A stretch of 64,000 nt of DNA from the NCBI GenBank assembly GCA_947259915.1, contig CAMYOC010000053.1, positions 62,001 to 126,000 on the forward strand, written 5' to 3'. This document shows, piece after piece, positions 1 through 7,825 of the stretch; position 1 is the stretch's first letter; each line of letters starts with the position of its first letter. The DNA comes from an uncultured Gammaproteobacteria bacterium. Its GTDB lineage: Bacteria; Pseudomonadota; Gammaproteobacteria; Steroidobacterales; XN24. Both the position numbers and the translations under genes were made by a program. A model generated the notes under the pieces. That model saw only the letters and a list, made by a program, of their open reading frames with translations. It ran no database searches and was not told the origin of the DNA.

Positions 1-648
1 ACGGAAATCCCGCGCGAACAGCAGGGTCTCGCGGCGCATTTCCGGCCTCAACATCGCGGTCAGGTAGGTCTCCAGCCCGACGTACAACATCACGGCGCGC
101 TCTTCGCCGGTAAACGTGAGCAGACGCGGGATGAGATTGCCGGCGTGACTGGTCGGTTTGACCAGTGCCGTCTGCCCGGGCTTCCAGGTCCTGCCCAGAC
201 AACACAAGGACAGCTCGAACAGCGTCTCCCAGCGCTCGGGTGCGATCGGGAAGCCTGGCTCTTGCAGACGCCGCAGACTGCGCGAAAGGCCCATCAATAC
301 CGGCGGCTCGCGCAGGGCCATCAGGCCGTCACAATCGCCCAACAGGCGGGACAACAGCGTCGATCCGCAATGTCCGATATGGAACAGATAATGGACAGGC
401 CGTCGCGACATGCCAGAGCGGGTGGCGAGTTCGAGCAGCGCCTCGAGATCCACAGCCAGGTCGCGGGAACCTGCGCGTTTGATCCGGTTGTCCAAAAAAA
501 TCGAAGCCCGGTAGCTGGACTCATCCATCGGCGACAATACGGCTTTGTCCGTGATCGGATCCACGTCGCGCAAAAACCAGGCGGGGCTGCCGGCGATATC
601 GCGCAGCGGACCTCCGGGGTCGCTGGTGTCGGGGTTCGAACCGCTCAT
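1..648 (-). CDS. Sulfotransferase family protein, C-terminus beyond the window
   Basis: The frame opens at ATG 648-646 and runs leftward off the edge with 216 codons and no stop. Residues 88-103 hold a PAPS-loop variant, FHIGHCGSTLLSRLL, in which GHCGST replaces the usual PRSGT. This form is seen in bacterial sulfotransferase-like proteins, which would transfer sulfate from PAPS in the cytoplasm. Counting from the loop, Glu114 falls at the same distance (20 residues) as the Glu of the GAGEL motif in the neighbouring TPR-sulfotransferases, so the catalytic base may be kept. There is no TPR block in front of the domain and no signal peptide. It is divergent from the large sulfotransferase operon, separated by 74 bp. 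The acceptor-binding and 3'-phosphate motifs lie outside the window, so activity cannot be judged. Confidence 0.75.
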   Translation of the reverse strand, partial: MSGSNPDTSDPGGPLRDIAGSPAWFLRDVDPITDKAVLSPMDESSYRASIFLDNRIKRAGSRDLAVDLEALLELATRSGMSRRPVHYLFHIGHCGSTLLSRLLGDCDGLMALREPPVLMGLSRSLRRLQEPGFPIAPERWETLFELSLCCLGRTWKPGQTALVKPTSHAGNLIPRLLTFTGEERAVMLYVGLETYLTAMLRPEMRRETLLFARDFR

Positions 649-722
649 GGGGCGGCAGGGTAGCACAGGCAAACTGCGCCGCCGTGGTATGCTTTCGCGC
701 CCCTCGAAACACATCTGCCTCA
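649..722 (+). promoter_or_regulatory. Divergent intergenic region with possible operon promoter
   Basis: This 74 bp gap must hold the promoters for both the leftward sulfotransferase and the rightward eight-gene operon. A TATGCT element at 688-693 could serve as a -10 box for the operon, but no convincing -35 sequence sits 16-18 bp upstream. No Shine-Dalgarno sequence is evident before ATG 723. Confidence 0.25.
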
Positions 723-2465
723 ATGAAAAAGTCCTTATTTCACAGGCTGTTCCGGGCCGCTCCGCGCGCGGTGACGGCGCTTGCCGCCAGTCTCGCGGTG
801 AGCCTGTCCGCCGCCGCGGCCGACCCGCTGTTCGCCGACGTGACCGATGACGCCGGTCTCGCCTTCCATCATTTCAACGGCATGAGTGGCGAACTCTATT
901 TCCCGGAGATGATGGGATCTGGCCTCGGCCTGCTTGATTACGACGGCGACGGTGACCTGGATGTCTACCTGGTCCAGGGACATATGCTGGGGGGTAAACC
1001 ACTGACTGCCGCCACCTTCAAACCGCACCATCCCTTGCCGTTGGTCGATCGCCTGTATCGCAACGACAGTGGTCCCGGCGGGATGAAATTCGTCGACGTC
1101 ACCGCGGATTCGGGTCTGGCCGCCAGCGGCTACGGCATGGGCGTCGCCGTGGGTGACTACGACAACGACGGCCGCCCGGATCTCTATGTCAGCAATTTCG
1201 GCTCCAACCAGCTGTGGCGCAATCTGGGTGACGGCCGCTTTGCGGACGTGACTGCCGCCGCCGGCATCGACGACCCGCGCTGGAGTGTCAGCGCCACGTG
1301 GCTGGATTTCGATCGGGACGGTTTGCTGGATCTTTATGTCGGCAACTACGTCGATTTCTCCTTTGACAACGCCAAGCCCTGCCGATCATCCACCAGCGCC
1401 CGGGACTACTGCTCGCCGCTGGTCTACCAGCCTCTGGTCGACAGCCTGTTCCGCAATCGCGGTAACGGCACCTTCGAGGACGTCAGCCTCGACGCGGGCA
1501 TCCGCGGTGATTTTGGCGGCGCGTTGGGTGTTATCGCCGCCGACTTCAACGGTGACGGCTGGCAGGATAGCTATGTGGCCAACGACGGTGTTCCCAACCA
1601 GCTGTGGATCAACGGCCGGGATGGGCGCTTCGCCAATGACGCGCTGCTCGCCGGTGCCGGGGTCAACATGGACGGCAGTCCCGAGGCCAGCATGGGTGTC
1701 GATGCCGCGGACTTCGACGGTGATGGCGACGAAGACCTGTTCATGACCCATCTCGCCCGCGAAACGAATACCCTTTACGTCAACGACGGCAAGGGCTGGT
1801 TCGAGGACCGCACGGTGGCGATGGGCCTTGCCAATCCGAGCTTTCCGATGACCGGTTTTGGTGCCGGCTGGATCGATTACGACAACGATGGCTGGCTGGA
1901 TCTGCTGGTGGTTAACGGCGCGGTGACCGCCATCGAGGAGCAAATGCTCGCGGACGATCCCTTACCGCTGCGCCAGCCCAATCAGCTGTTCCGCAATCTG
2001 GGCGACGGTCGTTTCGAGGATCTCTCCGCCGCCGCGGGGCCGGCCTTGAGCACCCCACGGGTCAGCCGCGGCGCCGCGTTCGGCGACCTCGACAACGACG
2101 GCGATGCCGATGTGGTCATTGCCAACAATGCCGGTCCTGCGCGGGTGCTGGAAAACCGGATCGGTCACCGCAACGACTGGCTGGGCCTGCGTCTGCTTAC
2201 CCGCGACGGCGCTCGGGATGCGCTCGGCGCCCGCGTCGAGCTGGCCGGCAAGACCACTTTGTGGCGCCGTGTCCGCAGCGATGGCAGCTACGCTTCGGCT
2301 AGTGACCCCCGCGTCCTCTTTGGGCTTGCCGCGGCCAGCCCAAAACAGCGCGAGGTCCGGGTCTTGTGGCCCGACGGCAGCGAGGAGCGATTCAGCGGCC
2401 TGACAGTCGGGCGTTATCACACGCTGCGTCAGGGCAAGGGCGCTGCGGCCGATCCCGACCCATGA
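723..2465 (+). CDS. CRTAC1/UnbV-type FG-GAP (VCBS) repeat protein, exported
   Basis: A 580-residue protein. ATG 723 is chosen over the in-frame start at 684 because it gives a clean Sec signal peptide (MKKSLFHRLFR..., cleavage near AAA-AD around residue 34). The mature part is a beta-propeller-like array of FG-GAP repeats, each with an acidic calcium-loop motif: DYDGDGDLD (about residue 72), DYDNDGRPD (145), DFDRDGLLD (195), DFNGDGWQD (274), DFDGDGDED (330), DYDNDGWLD (385) and DLDNDGDAD (456). The C-terminal 80 residues match the ASPIC/UnbV module (LGARVEL..., WPDGSEERF). It is expected to be periplasmic or surface exposed and to bind calcium; its ligand is unknown. It heads the operon and overlaps the next gene by an ATGA junction. 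Its many tyrosines in acidic loops make it a speculative substrate of the sulfotransferases encoded downstream. Confidence 0.9.
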   Translation: MKKSLFHRLFRAAPRAVTALAASLAVSLSAAAADPLFADVTDDAGLAFHHFNGMSGELYFPEMMGSGLGLLDYDGDGDLDVYLVQGHMLGGKPLTAATFKPHHPLPLVDRLYRNDSGPGGMKFVDVTADSGLAASGYGMGVAVGDYDNDGRPDLYVSNFGSNQLWRNLGDGRFADVTAAAGIDDPRWSVSATWLDFDRDGLLDLYVGNYVDFSFDNAKPCRSSTSARDYCSPLVYQPLVDSLFRNRGNGTFEDVSLDAGIRGDFGGALGVIAADFNGDGWQDSYVANDGVPNQLWINGRDGRFANDALLAGAGVNMDGSPEASMGVDAADFDGDGDEDLFMTHLARETNTLYVNDGKGWFEDRTVAMGLANPSFPMTGFGAGWIDYDNDGWLDLLVVNGAVTAIEEQMLADDPLPLRQPNQLFRNLGDGRFEDLSAAAGPALSTPRVSRGAAFGDLDNDGDADVVIANNAGPARVLENRIGHRNDWLGLRLLTRDGARDALGARVELAGKTTLWRRVRSDGSYASASDPRVLFGLAAASPKQREVRVLWPDGSEERFSGLTVGRYHTLRQGKGAAADPDP

Positions 2466-4066
2466 TTTTCCCGGCTCGCGCATGGCTCCTCGGCTTTCTC
2501 TTGCTGTCGTGTGCGGCGCAGGCATCCGCGCCCGAGCCGCCTGCGCCCGCGCTGGACGAATTCGAGCCGGGTGTCCGTCAGGGTCTCAGCGCCGGGCTGC
2601 AGGCGTTCCGCGAGACAGCCTCGTCCGAGGACCCTGCCGCTGTCGGTCTGGCCTGGGGCGAGTTGGGCATGGTCTACCAGGCCCATCACCTGCAGTCGCT
2701 GGCGCGACAATGTTATCTGCAGGCACTGGAATACCAGCCGGAGGTCTTCCGCTGGCACTATCTGCTGGCCTATCTGTATCAGGAAACGGGGCAGTTAGAG
2801 GACGCACTGCAGCGCTACGACGCGGCGCTCGCGCTCGATCCTGACTATCTGCCGGCGCGGCTGCGCCACGGCCAGGTGCAGCTCGACCGCCGTCAGCCGG
2901 ATCAGGCGCGCGCCGACTTCGAAGTGGTACTGGCGGTCCGACCCGACCAGCCCGCAGCCCTGGCCGGGCTGGGCGAGATCGCGCTGGAGGAGCGCGACTA
3001 TCCGGCGGCGATCGGATTTTTCGAACGGGCGCTGGCGGCGGACCCGGCAGCGGATCGTCTGCGTTATCCGCTGGGTATGGCGTATAGGCAGAGCGGAGAT
3101 CTCGAACGGGCCCGGCGCAATCTGGAGCTTAAGGGTGCCACCGATCCCGCCATCGGCGACCCGATGCTCGCGGAGATGGCGGCCAAGTCGCGCAGCGCCC
3201 AATATTATCTGGAGCGCGGTTATGCCGCGTCCCGGGCCGGTCGGGACGACGAAGCAGTGGCGGAGTTCCGGCGCGCGGTGGAATTCAATCCGGATGACCC
3301 GTCTGCCCGGGTCAGCCTCGGCCAGGGTCTGCTCCAGACCGGGCAGGCTGACGCCGCGCTCGAACAGTTCGAGCGGGCGCTGGAGACCGATCCCGGATAC
3401 GGGCCGGCCCGCTATCGTCGCGGCACGCTACGCGAGGAGCGTGGGGACGACCAGGGGGCGATTGACGATTACCGCGCGGCGCTTGCCGCTGATCCGAACT
3501 ATCTGCTGGCCAGCCTGCGTCTCGGTCATGCGCTGATGCGGGAGGGTCGTTACCAGGACGCGCTGTCGGCCTACACCATGGTGACCCCGCCGCCCGACCA
3601 GCTGGCGATCTTCTCCTATCGCGCCGGGCTGGCGGCGCTCGCCGCCGGCGATTGTGAGCGTGCGTTGGTCGAGTTTGAGCGTGCCATGCAGGCTCAACCC
3701 GGTAGCGGGGAGGTGATGCAGGCCCTGGCGCGGGCGTACTCCAGCTGCCCGGACGTCGATGCCGAGCGCCTCCGTATGGCGGCCGAGTATGCGAGCACGA
3801 TCTATCGGGCGCGGCCGAATTATGATCATGCCGAGGCGCTGGCCATGGCGGCTGCGGCCAATGGCCGCTGGCAGCAGGCGGTAGAAATACAGACACGCCT
3901 GGTCGCCGCGGCCGGTGCCGACGACGGCCCCATGGCGGGGCATGCTGCCGCGTTGTTGCGCGCCTACCAACAGCGCCAGCGCGCATCGATTACGTGGGCG
4001 CCAGGGCATCCCGTTTTCCGGCCCGCCGCGGCCGGCGCTGGCCGCGAGGCGCCCGTGGGCCGATAA
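2462..4066 (+). CDS. Exported tetratricopeptide repeat protein
   Basis: A 534-residue protein starting at ATG 2462, which overlaps the stop of the FG-GAP gene (ATGA), so translation is probably coupled. Residues 1-20 form a Sec signal peptide (MIFPARAWLLGFLLLSCAAQ). A Cys at 16 is present, but the surrounding LLSCAAQ is not a strict lipobox. From about residue 60 to 500 the chain is a series of TPR helices with classic A..Y..LG/AL..DP patterns, around ten repeats. No catalytic domain is visible. CRTAC1-type and TPR proteins are frequent neighbours in other genomes, so the two probably act together outside the cytoplasm, for example as a scaffold and its partner. The function is not known. Confidence 0.85.
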   Translation: MIFPARAWLLGFLLLSCAAQASAPEPPAPALDEFEPGVRQGLSAGLQAFRETASSEDPAAVGLAWGELGMVYQAHHLQSLARQCYLQALEYQPEVFRWHYLLAYLYQETGQLEDALQRYDAALALDPDYLPARLRHGQVQLDRRQPDQARADFEVVLAVRPDQPAALAGLGEIALEERDYPAAIGFFERALAADPAADRLRYPLGMAYRQSGDLERARRNLELKGATDPAIGDPMLAEMAAKSRSAQYYLERGYAASRAGRDDEAVAEFRRAVEFNPDDPSARVSLGQGLLQTGQADAALEQFERALETDPGYGPARYRRGTLREERGDDQGAIDDYRAALAADPNYLLASLRLGHALMREGRYQDALSAYTMVTPPPDQLAIFSYRAGLAALAAGDCERALVEFERAMQAQPGSGEVMQALARAYSSCPDVDAERLRMAAEYASTIYRARPNYDHAEALAMAAAANGRWQQAVEIQTRLVAAAGADDGPMAGHAAALLRAYQQRQRASITWAPGHPVFRPAAAGAGREAPVGR

Positions 4067-4076
4067 TTCCCGCAAA

Positions 4077-4092
4077 GAGGGGATCGAATTTG
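4077..4092 (+). promoter_or_regulatory. RBS that raises a start-site ambiguity (TTG 4090 or ATG 4099)
   Basis: GAGGGG at 4077-4082 lies 7 nt before an in-frame TTG at 4090-4092 but 16 nt before ATG 4099. The spacing favours initiation at TTG, which would add three residues (fMet-Phe-Gln) to the N-terminus. The following gene entry uses ATG 4099. Confidence 0.4.
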
Positions 4093-4098
4093 TTCCAG

Positions 4099-5961
4099 AT
4101 GGATCTGCAACGGGCCGAGCGCGGCCTTCGAGATCGCCGGATCGGCGAGGCCGAGACGATCTGCCAGTCAGTGCTGGCGGATCGGCCCGATCATGTCTGG
4201 GCGCTGCGTCTGATGGCGGAGATCCGCATCAAGCAACAGCAGCCCGAACTCGCCTGGGAGTACATCAGTCGCGCGCTGGATCTGGATCTCAGCGACCCTC
4301 TGTTGTTCAACATCCGTGGGCGGCTCTACAACAACCGTAGCCAGCTGGACGAGGCGGAACAGGACTTCCGCCGGGCGCTGGAGCTGGACCCGCAGTTTGC
4401 AGATGCGCACAACAATCTCGGGCACGTGTTGCGCCGCAAGGGATACAAGGAGGCAGCGGAGCAGTGTTTCCGGACCGCGCTCTCCCATCAGCCGGATCAC
4501 GGTCACGCCAATCTGAATCTCGGCGCGATGCTCTACGAACAGGGCCACATCGAGCTCGCCATCCGTCATCTGGAGCGCGGCCTGGACGAGGAGATGATCA
4601 ATCGTCCCGGCCGCTACAATCTGGCCATTGCCCAGCACCAGGTGGGCCGGCTCGATGAGGCCGTGCACAACTACCGGCAGGTGATCGCGGAAGGTGGCGG
4701 CGACGCCGATACGTACAGCAACCTGTCGTCAGTGTTGATGTCCATGGGTGAACTGGAGACCGCGGCCGCCGGTTTCGAGACCGCCCTCGAAGTCGAGCCG
4801 GATCACGCGCCCTCGCTGACGGGTCTCGCCGGTCTGCTCGAATTGAACGGAGAATTCAAACGCGGCCTGGCCTTGCTGCTCCCCTATATCAAGGCCGGCA
4901 CCGCGAGTCCGTCCATGCACGTGGCCTACGCACGGATGCTGCGCCGTCTGGATCATGGCAGAGAAGCCTTGCTCCATCTTGCACCGCTCAGCGACGTTGA
5001 GGGTCTGTCGGATCAGGAGCGGTCGGCGATCCATTTCACCCTTGCCGACCTTCTCGACGACATGGAGGAATACGATCGGGCTTTCGCTCACTACCGGCGT
5101 GGCAACCACTTCCACACCGGCCACTATTCCCGGGCCGGTCGCGAACGCGAAGTCGAGCGTTTGATGAACGTGTTCAGCAGCGAAAATCTCGAACGTCTTG
5201 CGCGCTGTCGCCGCAAGACGGAGTACCCGGTCCTGATCGTCGGTATGCCGCGCTCGGGCACTTCTCTGGTCGAGCAGATCCTGGCCAGCCATGAGGAGAT
5301 CCAGGGAGCCGGCGAACTGCTGGAACTGGGTCTGGCGGCGATGCGACTAGGCCGCAACAAACACAAGATCCCGTATCCGGAATGCGTCGCCAACATGAAG
5401 TCTGATTACATCAGCGAATGCACCTCGGCTTATGTGCACCGCCTGATGCGTGATGTCGACAAACATGAGCGCGTGACCGACAAGATGTGGCAGAACTTCG
5501 AGCAGCTCGGGCTGGTCCAGATGGCGATCCCCCAGGCCCGGATCATCCACTGTCGCCGCAATCCGCGCGACACCGGGCTGTCCTGTTATCGGCAGAGCTT
5601 TGGTACCGCCGGTCCCCCGTTCAGTTACGACCTTGGGGATATCGCTCACTACTACGGCCAGTACCGGCGGCTGATGGATCATTGGACGGAGAATCTGGAG
5701 TTGCGGATCCTCGAGGTGGACTACGAGGAACTGGTGAACGACATCGAGAACGTCAGTCGGCGGATGGTCGAATTCCTCGGCCTCGAATGGGACCCGGCCT
5801 GTCTGCGTTTCCATGAGAATCCCCGCCTGGTGCGCACCGCCAGCCACGTCCAGGTCAAGCAGCCGGTCTACACTTCTTCGATCGGACGCGCTGATCATTA
5901 CCGGCAGCACCTCGGTCCGCTGATTGACGGCCTGCGTCAGGATGGTTTCCTCGATGAATGA
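4099..5961 (+). CDS. TPR-sulfotransferase 1 (canonical active-site motifs)
   Basis: A 620-residue cytoplasmic protein without a signal peptide. Residues 1-330 are TPR repeats, expected to bind a protein partner or substrate. Residues about 375-620 form a Sulfotransfer_3/TPST-like domain that would move sulfate from PAPS to an acceptor. The PAPS loop is GMPRSGTSL (about 382-390), followed 20 residues later by the Glu of GAGEL (likely catalytic base). The DKMWQNFE motif supplies the likely catalytic Lys, CRRNPRDTGLSC (from about 484) carries the Arg and Ser that hold the 3'-phosphate, and TASHVQVKQPVY supplies the likely catalytic Ser. It ends in an ATGAATGA overlap with the next gene. It shares the DKMW and FSYDLGDI motifs with the distant copy at 25171, so those two are probably close relatives. 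Confidence 0.92.
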   Translation: MDLQRAERGLRDRRIGEAETICQSVLADRPDHVWALRLMAEIRIKQQQPELAWEYISRALDLDLSDPLLFNIRGRLYNNRSQLDEAEQDFRRALELDPQFADAHNNLGHVLRRKGYKEAAEQCFRTALSHQPDHGHANLNLGAMLYEQGHIELAIRHLERGLDEEMINRPGRYNLAIAQHQVGRLDEAVHNYRQVIAEGGGDADTYSNLSSVLMSMGELETAAAGFETALEVEPDHAPSLTGLAGLLELNGEFKRGLALLLPYIKAGTASPSMHVAYARMLRRLDHGREALLHLAPLSDVEGLSDQERSAIHFTLADLLDDMEEYDRAFAHYRRGNHFHTGHYSRAGREREVERLMNVFSSENLERLARCRRKTEYPVLIVGMPRSGTSLVEQILASHEEIQGAGELLELGLAAMRLGRNKHKIPYPECVANMKSDYISECTSAYVHRLMRDVDKHERVTDKMWQNFEQLGLVQMAIPQARIIHCRRNPRDTGLSCYRQSFGTAGPPFSYDLGDIAHYYGQYRRLMDHWTENLELRILEVDYEELVNDIENVSRRMVEFLGLEWDPACLRFHENPRLVRTASHVQVKQPVYTSSIGRADHYRQHLGPLIDGLRQDGFLDE

Positions 5962-7825
5962 CCCGGCCGCGGCAGCCAGTCTGGCCGCAGCCATGGCCCG
6001 TCATCGCAGCGGTGATCTGGCGGCGGCACGGCCTCTTTACCGCCGCCATCTGCAGCATGCGCCGCAAGACGCCGGCGCCTGGTGTCTGCTGGCGAGCCTG
6101 GAAGGCCAATGCGGGGATCACAGAGCCGCGGAGCAGGCCTTCCGCAAGGCGATTGCGGCCGATCCGGCCCAGGCTCAGGGCCACGCGGGACTGGGCACGA
6201 GTCTGTTGCTGGCGGACGATCCGGCGTCGGCAATCGACGCGTTGCGGCGGGCGCTGGAGCTGGATCCGGATCTGAGCGACACCCGGTATCAGCTGGCCGT
6301 GGCTATGCACCGCTGCGAGCGCCGTGACGAAGCTGCCGAAGTGCTCGAGCACGTGCTGGACAAGCATCCGGGGCATCTCCAGGCACGGCATAACCTGGGC
6401 GCGATCTGTCTGGAGCGGGGCGATCCGCAGCGAGCCGCGGCCTGCTTTCGCGCGGTGCTGGCCCAGGATAGGCGCCGTGTGCCGGCCTGGGCCGCGCTGG
6501 CCAGGGCGCAAACTGCGATGGATCATCCGGCGGAGGCCGAGGAGAGCCTCAGACAGGCGCTGGCACTGGCGCCGTCCGATGTGTCCGGCCGGGCCGCGCT
6601 CGGCCGCCTGCTGCAATCGCTGGGGCGCCTGGACGAAGCGCGGCAGGCCTATATGGCGATCCTCGAGCGTCGTCGCGGAGACCCCGCCGCGCTGGCCGGA
6701 CTCGCTGAACTGGATCTGCATGGCGGCGATGCGCGCGGCGGTATGGCGCGGCTGGCGCCGGCGCTGGCAAACGGATTGCCGGCTCTCCCGGTGATGGTGG
6801 CGGCGGCACGGCTCTGGCTTGATCTGGGCGAGTACGCGACCGCCGCCGAGCAGCTGAGTCAATGGACCGCCGACCCGCGCATGACACAACGGCTGAGTGT
6901 GAATCTCAGGCGCCTGCTCGGCGACGCCCTGGACCGGCTCGGGCGGCACGAGCAAGCCTGGAGCGAGTGGAGCCGCGCCAACGAACTCAGCGAGGGTTAT
7001 TTCGACCCGGCGCAATTCGCGACCATGCTGGAGATGCTGCGGAAGGCCTACCGGGAACCGCGACAGCCGCCCTCGGAGTGGTCCGGGCCGACCCCGGTGT
7101 TGACGCTGGGATTGCCGCGCTCCGGCAAGAGCGTGTTAGAGCAGATGCTGTCCTGTCATCCGGATGTCCACGGCGGCGGAGAACTGCGGGTGTTGGGTGC
7201 GCTGACCGAGACCCTCCGCGAACGCGGCGGATCGGGTTTGCCCTATCCGGCGTGTGTCGCCGAGCTGACGCCGGAGCTGACCCAATCCCTGACCCAAACA
7301 TACAGCCGGGCACTGGACGAACGCAGCGCCGGGGCCCGGTTCCTGATCGATACCCAGCCGACCAATTTTCTGCATCTGGGGCTGGCCGCTGCGATCTGTC
7401 CAACGCTACGGGTGATCTACTGCCGGCGCCAGCCACTCGATCTGGCGTTGGCTTGTTACGCCAGGGGATTCGCTGACGCGGCCTCTACCGCCTTTAGCCG
7501 ATCGGTGGCGGGGATCGGCAGCTATCTGGCCGGCGTCGAGCGATTGATGGATCACTGGCGCGGTCTGGGCATAGACGTGCTTGACGTGGATTTCGAAGAC
7601 CTGGTGACGGATCCGGAGCACCAGCTCCGGCGTGCGCTGGCGTTCCTCGGTCTCGAATGGACCGGGATATGTAGCGGCTATGGCGATCCGGCACGAGCCA
7701 GCCTGTCAGCGCCGCCGATATTGCACGGACCGATGCAAGCGGACCAGATCGGTCGCGGCGAGGCTTATCGCGAGCAGCTTCATGCTGTGCTGGACGCTGC
7801 ACAACGGACGGGTGAGCGTGGCTGA
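5954..7825 (+). CDS. TPR-sulfotransferase paralogue 2 with Walker-A-like loop, altered active site
   Basis: A 623-residue protein from ATG 5954, overlapping the previous gene by 8 nt. The architecture is the same: TPR repeats over residues 10-310, then a sulfotransferase-fold domain. Its motifs depart from the family in several places. The PAPS loop reads GLPRSGKSV (about 384-392), which fits the Walker A pattern GxxxxGKS. The DKM Lys is Thr (DTQPTNF). The 3'-phosphate Ser is Ala (RQPLDLALAC). The ASH.QV segment has decayed to ASLSAPPILHGP, with Ala at the aligned Ser position. The Glu of GGGEL is kept. It may be a pseudoenzyme subunit that pairs with an active neighbour, or an enzyme that has changed donor from PAPS to a nucleotide without a 3'-phosphate. 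Confidence 0.88.
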   Translation: MNDPAAAASLAAAMARHRSGDLAAARPLYRRHLQHAPQDAGAWCLLASLEGQCGDHRAAEQAFRKAIAADPAQAQGHAGLGTSLLLADDPASAIDALRRALELDPDLSDTRYQLAVAMHRCERRDEAAEVLEHVLDKHPGHLQARHNLGAICLERGDPQRAAACFRAVLAQDRRRVPAWAALARAQTAMDHPAEAEESLRQALALAPSDVSGRAALGRLLQSLGRLDEARQAYMAILERRRGDPAALAGLAELDLHGGDARGGMARLAPALANGLPALPVMVAAARLWLDLGEYATAAEQLSQWTADPRMTQRLSVNLRRLLGDALDRLGRHEQAWSEWSRANELSEGYFDPAQFATMLEMLRKAYREPRQPPSEWSGPTPVLTLGLPRSGKSVLEQMLSCHPDVHGGGELRVLGALTETLRERGGSGLPYPACVAELTPELTQSLTQTYSRALDERSAGARFLIDTQPTNFLHLGLAAAICPTLRVIYCRRQPLDLALACYARGFADAASTAFSRSVAGIGSYLAGVERLMDHWRGLGIDVLDVDFEDLVTDPEHQLRRALAFLGLEWTGICSGYGDPARASLSAPPILHGPMQADQIGRGEAYREQLHAVLDAAQRTGERG

